The notes: generated by a model from the sequence alone, not told the origin. A stretch of DNA of 64,000 nucleotides from Lycocorax pyrrhopterus obiensis (GCA_014706295.1 JACSVZ010000014.1:72763697-72827696), one strand, 5' to 3'. Positions 23,071-37,660 are shown, counted from the stretch's first letter. Translations and numbers: made by a program.

Positions 23071-26057
23071 TAGAATTATGTACAGGCAGCAGGGGATTGC
23101 CTGGCTATGCTTTTCAGCCAAATCAAAGATACACATTAAATATACATCCACGTTAATTGTAAGAAACATTGGGAAACTAGGGTTTTGGGCACGTAAACCG
23201 ATGACCTAATTACACTCATCCACACACAGCATTTTTCCTACTCTCAACAGATAAAATGCTTAGCAACCCCCACTGCCCTTCCTGAAATTCGTTGTGCAAT
23301 GTTCCTGTCCCCAGTGCTGCTCTGGTCTGCCTTAGATGTGACTGTTTCTGAGACTAAACCACACACGTTGCCAGAAAGTTATCGGGTCTCCCTCGAACTG
23401 GAATCACAGAGTTTTGGGAAAAGACATGAAAAAAAAAAAGGCTCACAAAATGGGATGGTACACTGATCATGTATTAATGAACGCTGCAACACACTGCACC
23501 TGAAATGAAGATTACACTCCCTTTTGCACCTGAGCTTTTAAAAGCGTCCTCCCCACCCCAGAAAGAAGCCATTGATATTTCCCTTTTAAAACACACCAGA
23601 TACACAGCTGGGTTTTGGGATTTGTCTAGCATATGATGGAAAGACAGGCATTTGGTTTATATGTTTGCCAGGCAAAATATACAGATATTAAGCACCAATT
23701 TAAATTTGTTTTTGAAGAGCTTTTGTTAGCAAGGGCAACAGAAGAGTCCTGGGACAGGACAGTGTTTATTCCCAGCTTTTCCAGTTTCTGCCACACAGCT
23801 GAACTCCTGTTTCTGGGTGAATACACTAAAAACAGTCCAGAGGTAAATATTAAACCAATAACAGCAAGGTGAAAAAAGAACATCTTCTCAGACAATCCTT
23901 TCTTAAAGATAATTGTTTCTGTACATTGATCACTTAGGCTTGAATGTCTGTGCTGAGAGAAACCCACTGAAAGAATCTCTTAAAACCAAATGATCAAACA
24001 TGCCTTTCTCTATATATTTGGGGGTCAAAGGGGTATTTAATGAATATGAATTGAGGTAAGTCCTCTGATCTGGATAGCCATGGCTTCAGGTTTAATGGAA
24101 ATTTCCAACAGGTCTACAGTTACCTCAACAGAAGACATGGGAAAATAACTCCACATATGTTTATCATAGCAATTCACCCTTACAGGCTATTTTTCAGCTC
24201 AAACAGTTAATTTCAGAGCAGAGAGGAGCATATCTTGCTTTCTGTCAAGATAAACACTTGTGACATGCAGCCCACAGAAAATAATCCAAAATGACAGAAT
24301 TGATTTTGGAAAACGACACTCACTAACACAGCTAATGATGAATAATTCCAGGTTGGGATTTACCAACCTGATTTGATCTCAGCCATAAGCTATTTCTTTG
24401 TCTACAGCTCTACAGAATAATACTTTAATGAGACTGTGGCAGATTTCCCCCACAAAAAAAAAAAAAATCCCTTATTCTAAAGATAGAACTATTTCCTCAG
24501 AGCAGCCAGCAGTGTCTCATTGCACTGATGGCACAGTAATCAATGCCTACTTTTAATTGAGGGGATTATCATTGAAATAAAGACAGATTGCACTTGTAGC
24601 TTGGTTGGATTAGTTACCTTCCCATGAAGGCATCGCGATGGTTTTATTTCTTATGGCCTCATTTGTTTTTTAACCAATGTATTGCACGGATTAATTCCTG
24701 TCCACAGACAGCCCTTCGCTTCTGCCTTCCCCCACTGTCCTCCCTCCCCTCTGATGCTACTTTCCACATCACAGTCCTGCTCTGTCTGTGCGCAAACAGC
24801 TGAGCCAGGATTACAGACTCCTCCGACTCCGGGCTCTGCCAAGAGTGTGAGAGCCCAGCATGAAGAAGCAGTTCAGGGATCCAAGTTCCTGTTGCCTAAT
24901 CAGTCCTTTCACCCTGGCCAGGAGGCACTCGTGCCTCTGCTGTGGTTTTGCAAAAAAAACCCCAAAAAAACAAGAAACCAAACAAAAAAAAAAAAAAAAA
25001 CCCATGAATTATATGGCAGCACAATGAACTATCAATTACTGACCCAATTTGCAATGCTGGGAATCAAACCCCAAAGAATCCAAATGATCAAAGAGGAGTC
25101 GTAGGTTGCAAATTTTATTGCTGTATTTTTACTGGAACACAGTTTACTCCTCCTAAAATCTTCCGTATTAACACAATACATAGTCTGGAGCTGTTTAAAC
25201 AAAACCTCATTCCACAATTCCACATTTCAGGGAAATTAGCCAAGTAATAAGACAAAGCATTTTCTTTAGGGTATTAGAAAAAAATTAGGAAAAGTTTTGA
25301 AAATTTAACTCCTGTCCCTAAAGACTTAAACTCTGGAAATCAACAATAGAGCATATATTTTCCCAGATAAAGAAAAGTATTTGTAATGGATTTTACAATT
25401 AAGTGAATGAAAACTGCGACAGGATCTGCTAGGGATTGTCAAACCACTGTAAAGAATTCACTGTTACATCAAACCCACCATTAAACTTCTTGTGCAATTA
25501 GCCACAGGCATTGGAGAAGAAAAAACATTTTACACTGGAAGAACCCCCCTCACTCGGAAGATAATGACTTAATTTAACTTCAAGAGAGGAACGTGAGGGT
25601 AATAAATCAGCCAAGGGGATGCACGTGGCACAATGCACACGCAGCTCTGCAAACAGCACTTGGTTTCCATTGTTATTTTCCACTCTACATCCCGTTGATG
25701 CATTGTCAAAGGCCCTGGAAGCAGAAAAGGCACAAACTTGTGCTCGTGTTGGCAGCGGTGAGGCTGAAATGGACGAATTTATGGAATTTTGTTGCTGCCA
25801 CCAGCCACAGCTTTCATAGAAGGCACTTCAGAAAGGAAAGAATCCCATGGTGCTTTCCAGCAAAGTTAAGTCTCCAGGAGGAACTTAGGCAACACCAAAC
25901 CATGGTTGCAAAGCAGCTTCCCCTGGTAATTCTGATGGGGCTGTGCCTTCCAGCAGCTTACCAAGCAAAGTCCCTGCCCCTTTACTGGGGGAGAGGGATG
26001 GAAAAAGACCTGTTCTGAGGAAACCAAAATGGAATATGTCTCAGCAGCACCCCAGCT

Positions 26058-26150
26058 GGGTTTTTTTTTGTTGGGTTGTTTAGTTGGCAGTTTTTTGAGT
26101 GGTTGTTTTGTTTCATTTTGGTTTGGTTTTGGGGTTTTTTCTGTTCTTTT
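26058..26150 (+). repeat. T/G-rich low-complexity tract
   Basis: T runs broken by G, GG or GGG ('gtttggttttggggttttt'). Simple sequence. Confidence 0.8.
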
Positions 26151-26487
26151 CTGTAGGGGAAAGATGAGAACTTTTCCCCTTTTTCTTCCTTTCTAGCACT
26201 TTATTGCTCTTGAGTGTTGTCAGTGGGGTCCCTCACACTAACAGGTCTCAAACTTCTGAGCCTTTTATTACAGCACTTGCTTCAAGTCAAGACTTTTTGC
26301 CAGTAATTCTGCAGAACAGGATCTTGTGCATTGAAGAAAAGAAAAAAGACATTACTTTGGATGGAATCTCATTCTGCTAGTCCTAACTTGACTATCATAA
26401 TCCTACTGAAAGAAACACTCCTGGTAGCAGGAACCTGTAGGTTCAAAGAGGTAAACGCATTGGGTGTAATACCATAAAGAGCTGCAA

Positions 26488-26915
26488 ATCCCAGATTATT
26501 TGGGGTTGGAAGGGATGTCTGGAGATGATTCACTCCAACCCCCTGCCCAACCCCAGGCAGGGTCCCCTGGAGCAGTGGCACAGGAGCGTGTCCAGCTGGC
26601 CTCGGGATGTCTCCAGAGAGGGACACTCCAGGCCCTCCCTGGGCAGCTGTTCCAGGGCTCTGCCCCTCCACGGACAGAAGTTCTTCCTCCTGCTGGGCTG
26701 CAACTTGTGGTGGTTTATTTTATGGCCACTGCTCCCATCCTGTCCCTGGCACCCCTGAACAGAGCCTGGCACCATCCTCTGGCAGCCCTCGGAGGTGTTT
26801 GTATGGATTGATGGGATCCCCTCTCAGCCTTCCCTTCTCCAGACTGGCCAGGCCCAGCTCCTGCAGTCTCTGCTCATCACAGAGATGCTCCAGACCCCAA
26901 ATCATCTTACACAAC
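26488..26915 (-). mobile_element. CR1 LINE 3' fragment
   Basis: Antisense CR1. Reading on plus, it starts near its 3' end with 'ggggttggaagggatgtctgg' and 'ccaaccccctgcccaacc'. It continues with 'ctccagagagggacactccag', 'gggcagctgttccagggctctg', 'agttcttcctcctgctgg', and ends near 'cttctccagactggccagg' and 'tgctccagaccccaaatcatc'. The terminal octamer repeats are missing. Host ORFs over this region (81 to 151 codons) are artefacts. Confidence 0.93.
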
Positions 26916-26919
26916 ACAC

Positions 26920-29900
26920 AAGAGCTGGAAATCTCACCCCACAGCAGGTCACAGCCCCAGACATGGCTAGAAATCTGAATAATTAAATAAACAGAATGCT
27001 CAAATTCAAAGGAATAAGCAGCCTTCTTTACAAGACACACTCGGCTGTTCTGTCTTACAGAGATGCTGTGGCTAAATGGAAAAAGTCCTGTAGCACATAT
27101 CCTCCCTGCACACGAACAGTGCACTGGGAACCCTGCAGGGCTCCTGCTCCACAGCCCAAAAATGAGCTTTTCCATCAGAGCAGGTCACTCCAGCTGAAAC
27201 TGCTCCTTAATGTGACTGGGCGCATCTCTCAGCAAAATAAGTGTCCCTTGAACTGGTTGCCTTGGTACCCTTAATGAAATCCCAACTTCCAGCGTGTTCA
27301 GCTCAGCTCATCTCAGAGCATTAAAGCCTCATTGCAAGAGGCACAGGGAAAATGAGGTGATACCAGTGGAAAACATGCCTTTTATCCATATAAATAACTC
27401 CTGAGAAAACAAGGTGCTCAACAAGGAGTCAGGATGCCCTGACAACTGAGAGCAAATTGCCAGAATTCAGTGCTTGCACATCTATCTGTACACAGATCTA
27501 GAGCTGCACTGGCTTTCTTGCATGCACAAAATAATCAATTTCTCTATTTACATTGGTTTTCCAGAGTACAGAATTAGATGAGGGGTCTTTATTTACCTTA
27601 AAAAGGACTGTGAAGAGAAACAAGCTCTGTGGAGCTTTTCAGACTGATCTATTTCCCCCCAGAACTCTTCCTCATTATTAGTATTTTTGCAGCACACAGT
27701 TAAATCCAGCCAGAGATGCTGCTTCATTTTTACCTCTGGAAATACTATTTTGCAAGCCAATAAATATAACTGACAACTTCTTAATATATTGTCCAAAAGC
27801 TCTTTCTCATTTCAAGTCATCTTTCCTAATCCCATTTCTCATATTACATTCTCTGCTCCGTGTTGATACTCTTCAAGCCTTATCAAATGTTTCCTTTGTA
27901 GTCCTGTAGCCAGCCTGTATGTATTTAACCTAAACCCATCCCTCATAAATCCAGGCTCCAAATACCTTTCCTGTGCTCGGTGTTCTTCTGTCCATCCCTC
28001 CAGCTGTCAGTATCTCCCTGCTAACGAGACCTCAGCATCCCCAGCGACAGGAGAGCCCTGGTTATCACGCTGAAATTGAATTGGTCTTTATTGCTGCCAA
28101 ATCAGTATTCCAAATTAATGCCTAATTTGCTGTCAGTTACTACGTTTTAAGTCCCTTTTGGCACTGCTGCTTTTCCAAGGTTTCCCTCACCCGCAGGAAT
28201 CCGTGCCTCAGATTATTTTTCCCTTGATAGGCTGGCGCTAATTAATGTTCCTAAAATGCTTTTAAAGTGGAAAGCACTGTATAAATATTAAGTATCCTTA
28301 TCTGTGATGGGAAATGTGCCCCATTACTGTTGTCACATAAACTTCACATCAACACACTCCATGCACAGCCCTTGGTCATGGCCACTTGATTTCCGACAAA
28401 GCACTGCTGACTGAATACAATAATGTGAAATATTTATGTGTGGGCTGTGCACACACGAGAGCTGGGCCCTGCAATCTGTGTATTGCCCTCACAAAACACA
28501 ACCCTAACCACTCTGCTGTTTATGTATTTAATGTAAACAGAAACTCAGAGCAGTTTGCAGCTTTGCCTGTGTCTTTTACACCGATTTTTGCTGTATAAAC
28601 ACTGTCTCACTGAATTATTGGCTGCCCAGCAAGGCCTGGTGCAGGGGATTGTTCAATACTGAATGAAATGAAGTTTGGTGAGTTCAGGCAGCTTGGGTAT
28701 TAATCATTCAGAAAAACAAAACAAACAAAAAGGCCTTGTGTTTTCACTGCCTAGCATTTCCTACATTTGACTTTAATGGGTGTCATTTCCAATGTTCTGT
28801 TCCACAAAGGAGTGGAACTCATTTCTGCGCATTTTAACACCTTGGAACCATGGCAGATGATGGGTGTGCATCCTCCACTGCCACCGTGGTGCCCCCGGGG
28901 ACTCACAGCTCATGGCTGGGGGGTTTATGACACAGAGCACAAGCCCGAGGGGATGATGAGCACAGGGGACACAAAGGAAGGAAACCAACCCAGATCATTT
29001 GTTAAAGCAGGCATTAAATAGGTTGGCAAGGTTTATTCTTCCAAAAGGCTGCATTCTTGGACTTGGTCCAATAAATCACTTACGACAGAACTCAGAGGAA
29101 TTATGCAGAGATTTAGAGGTTGAATCTTTGTTTACACGTTTGGTTTTGGTTGGGATCGGCACAATCAGCACCCACCAGGATTCACCTACCACTTAGCCCA
29201 GAAGGGTTTTCTTAAATGTCCCAATTTGTGACTCAGGAAATTTTGTGATAAATGTTCTGCAAGCCTTGCTCCAGAGCAATGGGGATGGCAGATCTTCACT
29301 TCCACCTGTACTGTTTTCCAACAAAGCTATTTACTGTGAGGCATTTTACCATATTCCCTCTTCATCTGAACTAGAGTCCCTCTACAAAGTTCAGACCAAA
29401 GCAGAAAAACCAGCACTTAATCTTCTTAAAGATTGTAAAAAAGCCATTCCATCCAACCACCTGATGCTTTTGCATGGCAGGTTCTATTTGCTGAACTCTA
29501 CGTGGTGATGCTGTGGAGGAGGGTACACCTGTGCCAGGTTTCCCACCCCAAAAAGCCAGCAGGTTGTTTACTTTGGAGGTTGTTTGGGCAGCACAGCACA
29601 CAGCCAAAGCACCCGTCACGCTACCACAAGACCAGAAAAAAAGCTGTGTTTGCCTCCCTTATAAAACAGAGAACAGAGCCCTGAACCTCGTATAAAATGT
29701 CTAGACTCTGGATAAACAGTCACCAGCGCTGGTGCTGATGCTGGTTACTGAATTACCACAGGTACAAAGCTGTACACGAACGTCAGCCACGCTCAGGGAT
29801 GAGGAGCAGGCCTGAGATGATCTCTGAGACAATCTCTGCCCTCCCAGGATCCGAGGATGCAGCCACAGGACGTTTCCCAGGCCCCACTCCACCCTCACAT

Positions 29901-32070
29901 CCAACCTGCAGGTGATCCTCAGCCCAGACTCCTTTTCCACATGGGCATTTCTCACCTCTAAGGTGCAGCTGGAGCATGGGAGGATTTGCAGTACCTCTGT
30001 CACTATTGCTATTTTATCTATAGTTTTTAACACCAGCATCCCCGGCAGCAGGACACAAAGCCAATAATTCACAAAACACCACCAAGGATTCAGGACAGTC
30101 TTCACAGAAACAAGGGAAACTTAGGTGAATCAACAAAATGTAAAGGAAAAGGGCACATTTTGCTAGATACAGGCAGCTTATTTCAGGAGTGAGGTACACT
30201 TTGTTGTAGTTCCACTCTATTGCGTTGATTGCTCAAATTCAGTTTGCTTTACTTGCTACACATTGATACAGAACTTGTAGTTGACTATTACCCTCCATGT
30301 GTTTGCCTCAGGTTTTGGTTCCCGGCACTGCTGCTTTGGAAAAAACATTTCCTGTACTCACACAATTACCCAAACAAAAAGCACAAGCAGTTTTTATTTG
30401 CATTACTGTTCCTAGTGAAAGAAAACCAGAAAGACATCAAGGTTGGTGTGCAAGGGATTTTTGTCAAAGACATGTTGGAGGTGATTCCAGCAACCGTGCT
30501 GGAAAGCTCACAGCCATTCTAGAAAGGTGAAAATGGCACATAAAACAAACGTACCTATCAGCAGTGATTACCCTCCCACGTGTTTCAGTACTGGGGGAAA
30601 TATTTATTAAAAAAAGCAAGCCTTAACATGAAAGAACAGCACCTGTTGCTGTTTCCACAAGCAACAGGTTTGAAAGACCTAGAAACTGGGACAGCCTTAA
30701 AGGAATTTTCCAAGATTTCATCCAGGAATGCCTCTTCTCTGGCTGAAAACCATCTGGGCTGCTTGCTGAGCAATCTTTAATCAAATTGTCTGCGACAGAG
30801 AGAAACATTCAGAAGAAAACTAAGAAAATCAGGTCCATTTCCACCAGGGACCTAAGCAGTAGCCTCAATTGAGATTGAAAGAGAGAAAAAGTGGGCAAAC
30901 GCACTATTTCAACCTCATATTCCAAGTTACAGAGGCACAAACAGATAAATGTGTCAGTAAAATCAGCTTGCTCTTACTGCACAGTAAGCTCATGTGAATA
31001 ACCAATTTCTCCTCAACACATTTCTTAAAAGAATAATTTGTTCCTAGTCAAAAAGCCTGTCTGCCAAGTTTCAGCACAGAATAAAATCTTTACAGTGGAG
31101 TTATAAATTTTTTTGAAAAGTGGGTTCTATGTACTCACATACACTTAACCATTACAAGGGCAGCAGGTGTCACTATAACAAATGATGTAAAGTTTAATTT
31201 AAACATCAGAGAAAACACTGAAATACTTTGGAAATTGCCACAGGTCACTTAACATTTTATATGAAAAAAAAATTTAAAAACCCTAACTCCTCTCCCTAAC
31301 ATTTAATTTTTTTTACCCCCTACAAGGCAAAGTAAAGAAAACACAGACACGGATTCTTTGTAATTAGCAAGACTGTGGTTTTACAGCCAAACATGGGCCA
31401 AGAAGTGAAAAGTTAACAGATCATTAGACAACATACATTGCTGTGTATGAAAACCGTGGCAATCTGCAGAACAGCTCAGGATACACGAGCATGAGGTCAA
31501 CTGTTTTCAGTAGATAATTATTGAGTATAAGCATCCTTGCCTCACAGACAAGGCATGCAACAACATACAGGGATTCCTGGCAGTTTCAAAACAATTATAT
31601 TTGCCCACCATGTTACCTAAACAAATAGAGGAAGCGTGGTCACTAATCGCAGATATGATTTAAATATTAAGGAGAGGAGAGAAATAATTCTATTTTCTTT
31701 CCTCCCTCCTTCCACTTTTTGTGAATCACCAGTTTCTATAGCAACTGCACTGTTTACAACACAATAGCCTCTTCCTCTCTTTGCCCAGGCTCCCTGAGGG
31801 TACAAAGCACTTTAACACCTACTTCACTTTAAAGCTGGGGGACCAGTGTAGGTGTTCTGCTCAATTCAGGGACAAAAAGGGGAGAGAAAAGAAGTAAGAA
31901 ATGCAACATCTGTTCGCTCAGGGACAGCCCTCTTTTCCCAGGCTGTCCTTTTATTTTAAGTGGTTTGATTTTCAGCATTGCCTGCAGGTTTCCACACAGG
32001 AATCCTGCTCCTGCCGAGCCAGACTTTGCTCAGGTCCTACAAATATTGCTGATCAATGTCTTTCTCTACA
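26920..32070. other. Gene-free stretch with possible conserved blocks
   Basis: No recognised gene. The segment 28060-28310 has the look of an old non-coding block or an ancient SINE remnant ('gtggaaagcactgtataaa'). The frames at 29245-29508 (+, 87 codons) and 29701-30105 (-, 134 codons) are long but lack a start context, splice signals or known motifs. Confidence 0.45.
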
Positions 32071-32079
32071 TCTCATCAC

Positions 32080-32208
32080 CATCAAGGCCAGGCTGGACGG
32101 GGCTTGGAGCAACCTGGGGCAGTGGAAGGTGTCCCTACCCGTGGCAGAGGGAATGGGATGAGCTTTAAGTTCCCTTCCAACCAAAACCAGTGAGGGATTC
32201 CACGAATA
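32080..32208 (+). mobile_element. CR1 LINE 3' scrap
   Basis: Sense-orientation extreme 3' end of CR1: 'caaggccaggctggacgggg', 'cttggagcaacctggggcag', 'ggaaggtgtccctaccc' and 'gggatgagctttaagttccc', then 'gattcc'. About 130 bp, 5'-truncated. Confidence 0.92.
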
Positions 32209-32214
32209 ACTTAC

Positions 32215-35200
32215 CACCACGGTCCTCTCACTACCGCTGGTGTCACCACCTGACCACAACAACAAAAAACAGCCTTCAAAGCAGCAATTTTAACCCACAC
32301 GGCCGAACTTCATACGCAAAACGAAACTGTCTGTGAGAAGGTTTAAGTGGAAGTTTCAGTTTTTAGTTAAGACATAAAGAAACATGGTCTGTGGGGAGGT
32401 GGGCGTGGGACTGGAAGAGGTCTTTGCTTCTTCCTCAGGACCCAGAGCCTGTTTTTTTGCCTGAGGAAGGCTCCCCACGGTCACCAGCAGTAGCTGCTGC
32501 TCCTGGCAGTGAGCTCCCCGTGCAGCAAACACTGCTGGAATCATCAGCCTCATCCCAGGAGCAGCAACCCCGAGCTGCCAGCAGTGTCCCCAGCAGCTGC
32601 CGGCTTCACCTGTGCCTGCAGATAATTGCTCTTGGAGCCCTTCCTCTTCTGGAAATGAACATTTTAACCCCAGGAATACAAATATTATCTCTTACACGTA
32701 ATTCTTTTTGTGGGTTTTTTGTGGGTTTTTTTTTTGTTTTGTTTTTTGTTTTGTTTTGGTTTGCTTTTGTTTTGTTTTTATTCCTCTTTCTATCAGTATA
32801 ACAGCTCTGGCCCCGATTCAACAATGCACTTAAGCATGTGCTTAGTTTTAAGTAGATGAATAGGCCTGTTGAAAAAAAAATGCTCCAATGAAGCATAAAA
32901 TTAATAATATGCCTCAGTGTTTTGGATTAGGCTTTAATTGCAGGAAAAGTTTAAAGCCATATTGTATAACACTTAAACATCCACCCATGAGCAAGTTATG
33001 CTTTTCCTTAAAATAAAAAAAAAATAAAAAAAAAAAAGCTGTAGCAATGTTCCCTGCAAGAACCAAAGTACAGGGCTAAAGATCCCTAAAGATGAAACCA
33101 GTATTATCCTGCAACGTGACAATAGCACTGTAAAAAATGATCTACGATTGTCATGCTAATCTTTGCTGTCACACACAATGGAGATTGTTTTCCTCCCTCA
33201 GTCTCCATAACTCAGATTACATAGTTTAAAAATACCAGTGCAGTTTGGTGTCTTTTTGGCTAACTTGGTTCTGTTTTCAAACCCCAAATACAGTAATTCA
33301 TGTAATCACAATTCCAGACCACACATGCTTGCTGAGCAATCTTTCATTAATGTGAGCATCTCTTTACAGGCTTTACAGGAGACCCTTCTGGGATTTTTTT
33401 TAATGGGAAATTTTAAGTCCTTGTATCACTATCTTCCCCATCTACCTACAACAAGAGAAACCTACTTTGATTTTATTGTGAAATATCCCAAATAAACATT
33501 TTAAATGGCAAACAAGCCAAGGGGACCATGGAATAGACATGGCTTTCTTCCCTCCTTATGAAGGAGGCGTCCCTCAGGATGATTTGAGCAAGAAGTGAGA
33601 TTTTTTTTGTGGCCATCCCATCCAACCTTTATGCCCATCACAGGGAATTTCATCCATCCTTGTGAAAGGAAAAGAAGTCTCCCACAAATCCTAAGCCAAA
33701 TCTGGACACCTGAACAGCTTTGTTTGGCATATTACTGACACATGGTACATAAGGAGACACAGAGACGAGCAGGATGGTCTGGAGGAAGAGAACAGGCAGG
33801 GAGGGAACCCGTGGTGTGGATCAGGGATAAATACAAACCGCTGACAACAGAGAACGAGCTGTGGCACCAAGCATGAGCGGGTCATGAAACAGCGAGCACA
33901 TGAGCGAAACCTGAGCACGGGAGGGACTGTGAAGTCCCTCAGTTCAGCAGGATGATTGGTATTCAGACCCAACTCCCAGCTGCCTTAAAGCCATCGAATT
34001 ATTGGTCTCATTCCTAATGAGGAGCATCCTCCGTGCCAGTTACAGGAAAATATTTATGGGGCAGTTGATAGGAAAAGCACACAGCCAGAGGAAGGGATGA
34101 AAAGGCCACAAGACATTTCTCTCCGCAGCTGTCAGTAGGAGGCTGCACACCAGAAGGAAAGAACAAAAAAAAAAAAGCTCCAAGAACTTTTTGCAGTGCT
34201 TTTTTTTAATCCCCTCAAGAGACACGGATACAATGATACCTATTCAGTAGCCTGAGCCTCAGAAAAACAGAGAATTATACTTCTCTGCCTCCATGTGCAG
34301 TTCTGTGTTCACATACATTGTCCAACAGCAAACGAGACAGAGGCAAAATATAGTTTCTGTAACAAAAAAGAATTGTGTCTGTCAGGACCCTCGACGTGTT
34401 GGAAATACCAAACTTTTTGTTCATACCATCTATGTAGCAAGGCTTCTCAAAAGATAAAGAAAAATATTTTATCAGACTGAATCAATACTGGACTTTCTCA
34501 CCAAACACTGCAGTGCTTTATTCCTACAGGGCTGCCTGAGAGCTATGGTTTGAAATCACCACCACCACAAAAATCAATTTTTTTTATTATTAATTACAAG
34601 AATTTTCCTTGCAGTCGTCGTGGGAACAGTGCTCACATATTGATCTCTCCTAAGGCAGTTCCAGAAGTAATCTAACCATCTTATTATGCCACCTTTGCAA
34701 AGAAAGTCCCCACAAGTTATCAAAAACCCCATTTCCACTCACAGGCTGTGCCTCTGAACTGTCTGATTTCTGCCTCCTGTGTCACGAAGGACTTTTCAGT
34801 GACACTTCCGTGGGGGAGACATGGAACTGTGCCAGTTTCCCTTTACTTGTACCAGTCCATGGGATCCTTCCTACACTACAAACACTGCTCATGGTAAGAG
34901 AGAAGCAGCCTGTGAAGATCTGACAGCCAGTGCTAAAGAATTTTTTGTCAGTGTACATCAAATAAGAGATACTGATGGTGAGACTGCAGAGCAACCCCAT
35001 CCACTGACTATTTTGGAATTCAGGCAGGTATGATATTTGTCCCTCCAAAACCAGATTACATGGGAGCAAAGACAATGACATGTAATCACCATTTGGAAAA
35101 AATAATCCAAGTAGGATGTTTCAATACATTTTTGGTGGATGGTTTTTGTCTCTTTTGAACCACACATGGTTGATACCAGACGTGATTGCGTCAGTACCTT

Positions 35201-37660
35201 TTTTAGATGATGTCAAAACAACAAGCTAGTGCAGAAAAGCAATGAGGAAGAAATCTCTTTATTTCCTGCACTTATGAAGCAGTTCAAAAGTAGTAAAGGT
35301 TTTGATAAATGAACATGGTTGGCTGGCTGAGATCTGAACCATGATCAGGTGGGAGAAGGTTGTCTCTGACCCTGCAGAACAAGACAGAGGGTAAAATCAG
35401 AGAGCTTGGACAAAGGGAAGCACAATAAATTCCAGTGACACCATTACTCACAGTCTCCTATCTCATTAATGTTGTGGCCTGCATGGCTGAGTAGTTTTCA
35501 TGCAAATAGGAAGCACTAACATCTTAATTTCATCCTGAATAAAGTCATTGCTTCACCTTGCACTGGTGTCCTTCCACCAGTCCCTAAAATGAACTGGGTG
35601 CATGGGGAAAAGCAACTTTAATACTGGTGGAATCACGTGATACAGAACATTGTTTTACCTGATTTAAGCCTATCAGAGTGCACACAGTAATATTTACACA
35701 TGCTAACCCTGAGAGCAACAGGAGAGCAGCAGGAATGTTCAACACAAACTGTAAAAACCTGAGACATTTATATGCAGTTCCCTCCACTGCAACCAAAAGG
35801 CTTACACAACTCTGGTTTTAAGAATATTATTTAAAACTCGCTTCAAATTTCCCTTTTTCCCTCTACAGCCAGATGGAAATAATAGATGCAGGAGCATAAT
35901 CATGTCTGGCAATTGGTGAGAGTTCTGAAAATTGCTATTTTTTATGCCGTGGTTTGAAGAACAAATAGATTTTCATGTTTGTGTATCAGCTGGATTGTAT
36001 TAATGCAGCAAATCCTGTGCAAAATCATTTGCTTGTCTTTGGGCTTGACAGTGATTTCAGAATTTCAGAGCAAAACGGCTTTTGGTGCATGACACAACCT
36101 GCAAACTTCTCGTCAACAGCTTCTTTTTGTTAGCTCAGTGACAAAAATACAAACCAAACAAACAAAAAAAACCAAACAATTTTTGCTACACAACCATCCT
36201 TAGCACACATTCAGGCAGGTCTAATTCACTTTTCTTCCTTTGGCAATACCTGAAATGAAATGGAACACGTTTGAAAGATGAATGCCCTGAATTGAAAGCG
36301 TTTTTATGAAGCTGGAGTGTATTGGGATGCCACAATGAGTTGAGTTTTCCCCACAGGACTGCAGTGATATTGAGATTCCTGACTGGGAAAAGGGGAAACT
36401 GCATGGAACACTGAAGGATTGATGGGGTATCTGTTTTGGGGTGAGTTTCTCTTTTGTCACAAATTCTTTGCTACGGACATGTAAATGCACCTTTAACTCT
36501 TCTCCCACCCCTGGCTCTTTCACTTAATTGTCATAGTAAATAAACCAGCTTCAGTTGCAACTCTTCTGTGGCCAGGAGGACAGGACTTCACCAAGAGGGA
36601 AGATGAGTATGTGGTAGCCACAGAGGTTCTTATTCTCACCTCTGTTCTCCTTCTTCCCCCACGAATTTATTGCAGCACTGTTACTGCACAGCAACTGCAC
36701 AAAAGTGAGAGTTTCCAGCATAAAGGAACAGTAGAAAACCTGTACGAACGTATTTTATTATTTGCTTATACCTACTGGGAAAGTAGCATTAAGGTAACAG
36801 ACGGTGGATTTTTTATGTCCGGAACACTAATAATTGAGATATCTATGCTGAGTTAAGATGGTGTCTTTCTGAAAAGTAACTTGGCAGGATGGATCATTAA
36901 CCATTTCAAATTCCAAAAGGCATAATTTTCTCTATTACATGAAGCAAAAAACCCATCAAAACCCAAAATAGTCTTTCCTGCACATAATGAAATTCATCCC
37001 TTATACTACCACCTAGCTTTTCTTGATGTGAAGTGAGTTAAAATGAAAAAATACGGTTTCAAAAGGGACAGTATGACTTCTCTCATCCTTCTCTTTCCTC
37101 TGCTGCAGTCTGCAGCTCTCTTCATGCATCCCAACTCACAACCCAGTCTTGCAAATGTCCACTCCCAGGTGTAGCACTACCTCAAGGAGTTCCACTAAAG
37201 CCTGAGGAGATCAAAAAAGGAGTCTCCCAGGAGACCAGTTTAGCCTGAAGAATGTAGACAGGGTGTTCAGAGGGCGCTGCACAGGGAATGCACAAAGAGC
37301 CTGATGTTTACGTTGGGGTTGCAGTGTCCTGCCCAGCAGTGGCAGTGGATTTTATGAACCAAGAGAGGCAAATTCAGCATTGGTTCCAAGTGCACCAGCC
37401 TGCATCACAAATCTCAGCTCTTAAGAGTCAAACACAAATGCCTGATGCTGTTGTTTCCCCACTAAATCCACCACTGACACACTCTTTAATACAAATCTGT
37501 TACTTATTCAACTGCTATTTTATCAGTTTCTAAAATAAACACTACATTTCTGAAGACACCCATAGGTAAAGGGGGATAGTCTCACAGAATTTTAAGGCAG
37601 AGGCTTCATGCACAGCCAGCTTTGCAGTGTCCTGCAGCTCAGATTTCAGATGGCTAGGTG
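32215..37660. other. Gene-free stretch with one weak exon candidate
   Basis: At 32439 a strong plus acceptor ('gtctttgcttcttcctcag') opens a Pro/Ser/Glu-rich frame starting 'DPEPVFLPEEGSPRSPA', which runs into the T/G-rich tract at 32700-32785 with no clear donor. A-rich runs sit at 33010-33040. ORFs at 33691-33972 and 36221-36523 (-) show no motif. Confidence 0.45.
32700..32785 (+). repeat. T/G-rich low-complexity tract
   Basis: T runs broken by G and GGG; it produces a Phe/Leu-rich frame on plus and a Lys/Asn-rich frame on minus, both artefacts. Confidence 0.85.

Larger units (their letters stand above)
22565..26480. other. Gene-free stretch
   Basis: Holds a (TA)n tract (23043-23066), A runs near 24455 and 24953-25001, and a T/G-rich low-complexity tract at 26058-26150. 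A GC-rich patch at 24690-24860 has open frames on both strands without splice support. A GTAAGT donor-like word at 24056 has no partner. Confidence 0.5.

Noticed and set aside
26369..27175. Frames of 81 to 151 codons
   Set aside because: Mostly antisense CR1; the 151-codon minus frame only extends into non-coding flank.
29701..30105. 134-codon minus-strand frame
   Set aside because: Outside any repeat and fairly long, but no splice sites, upstream exon or motif; codon use is not convincing.
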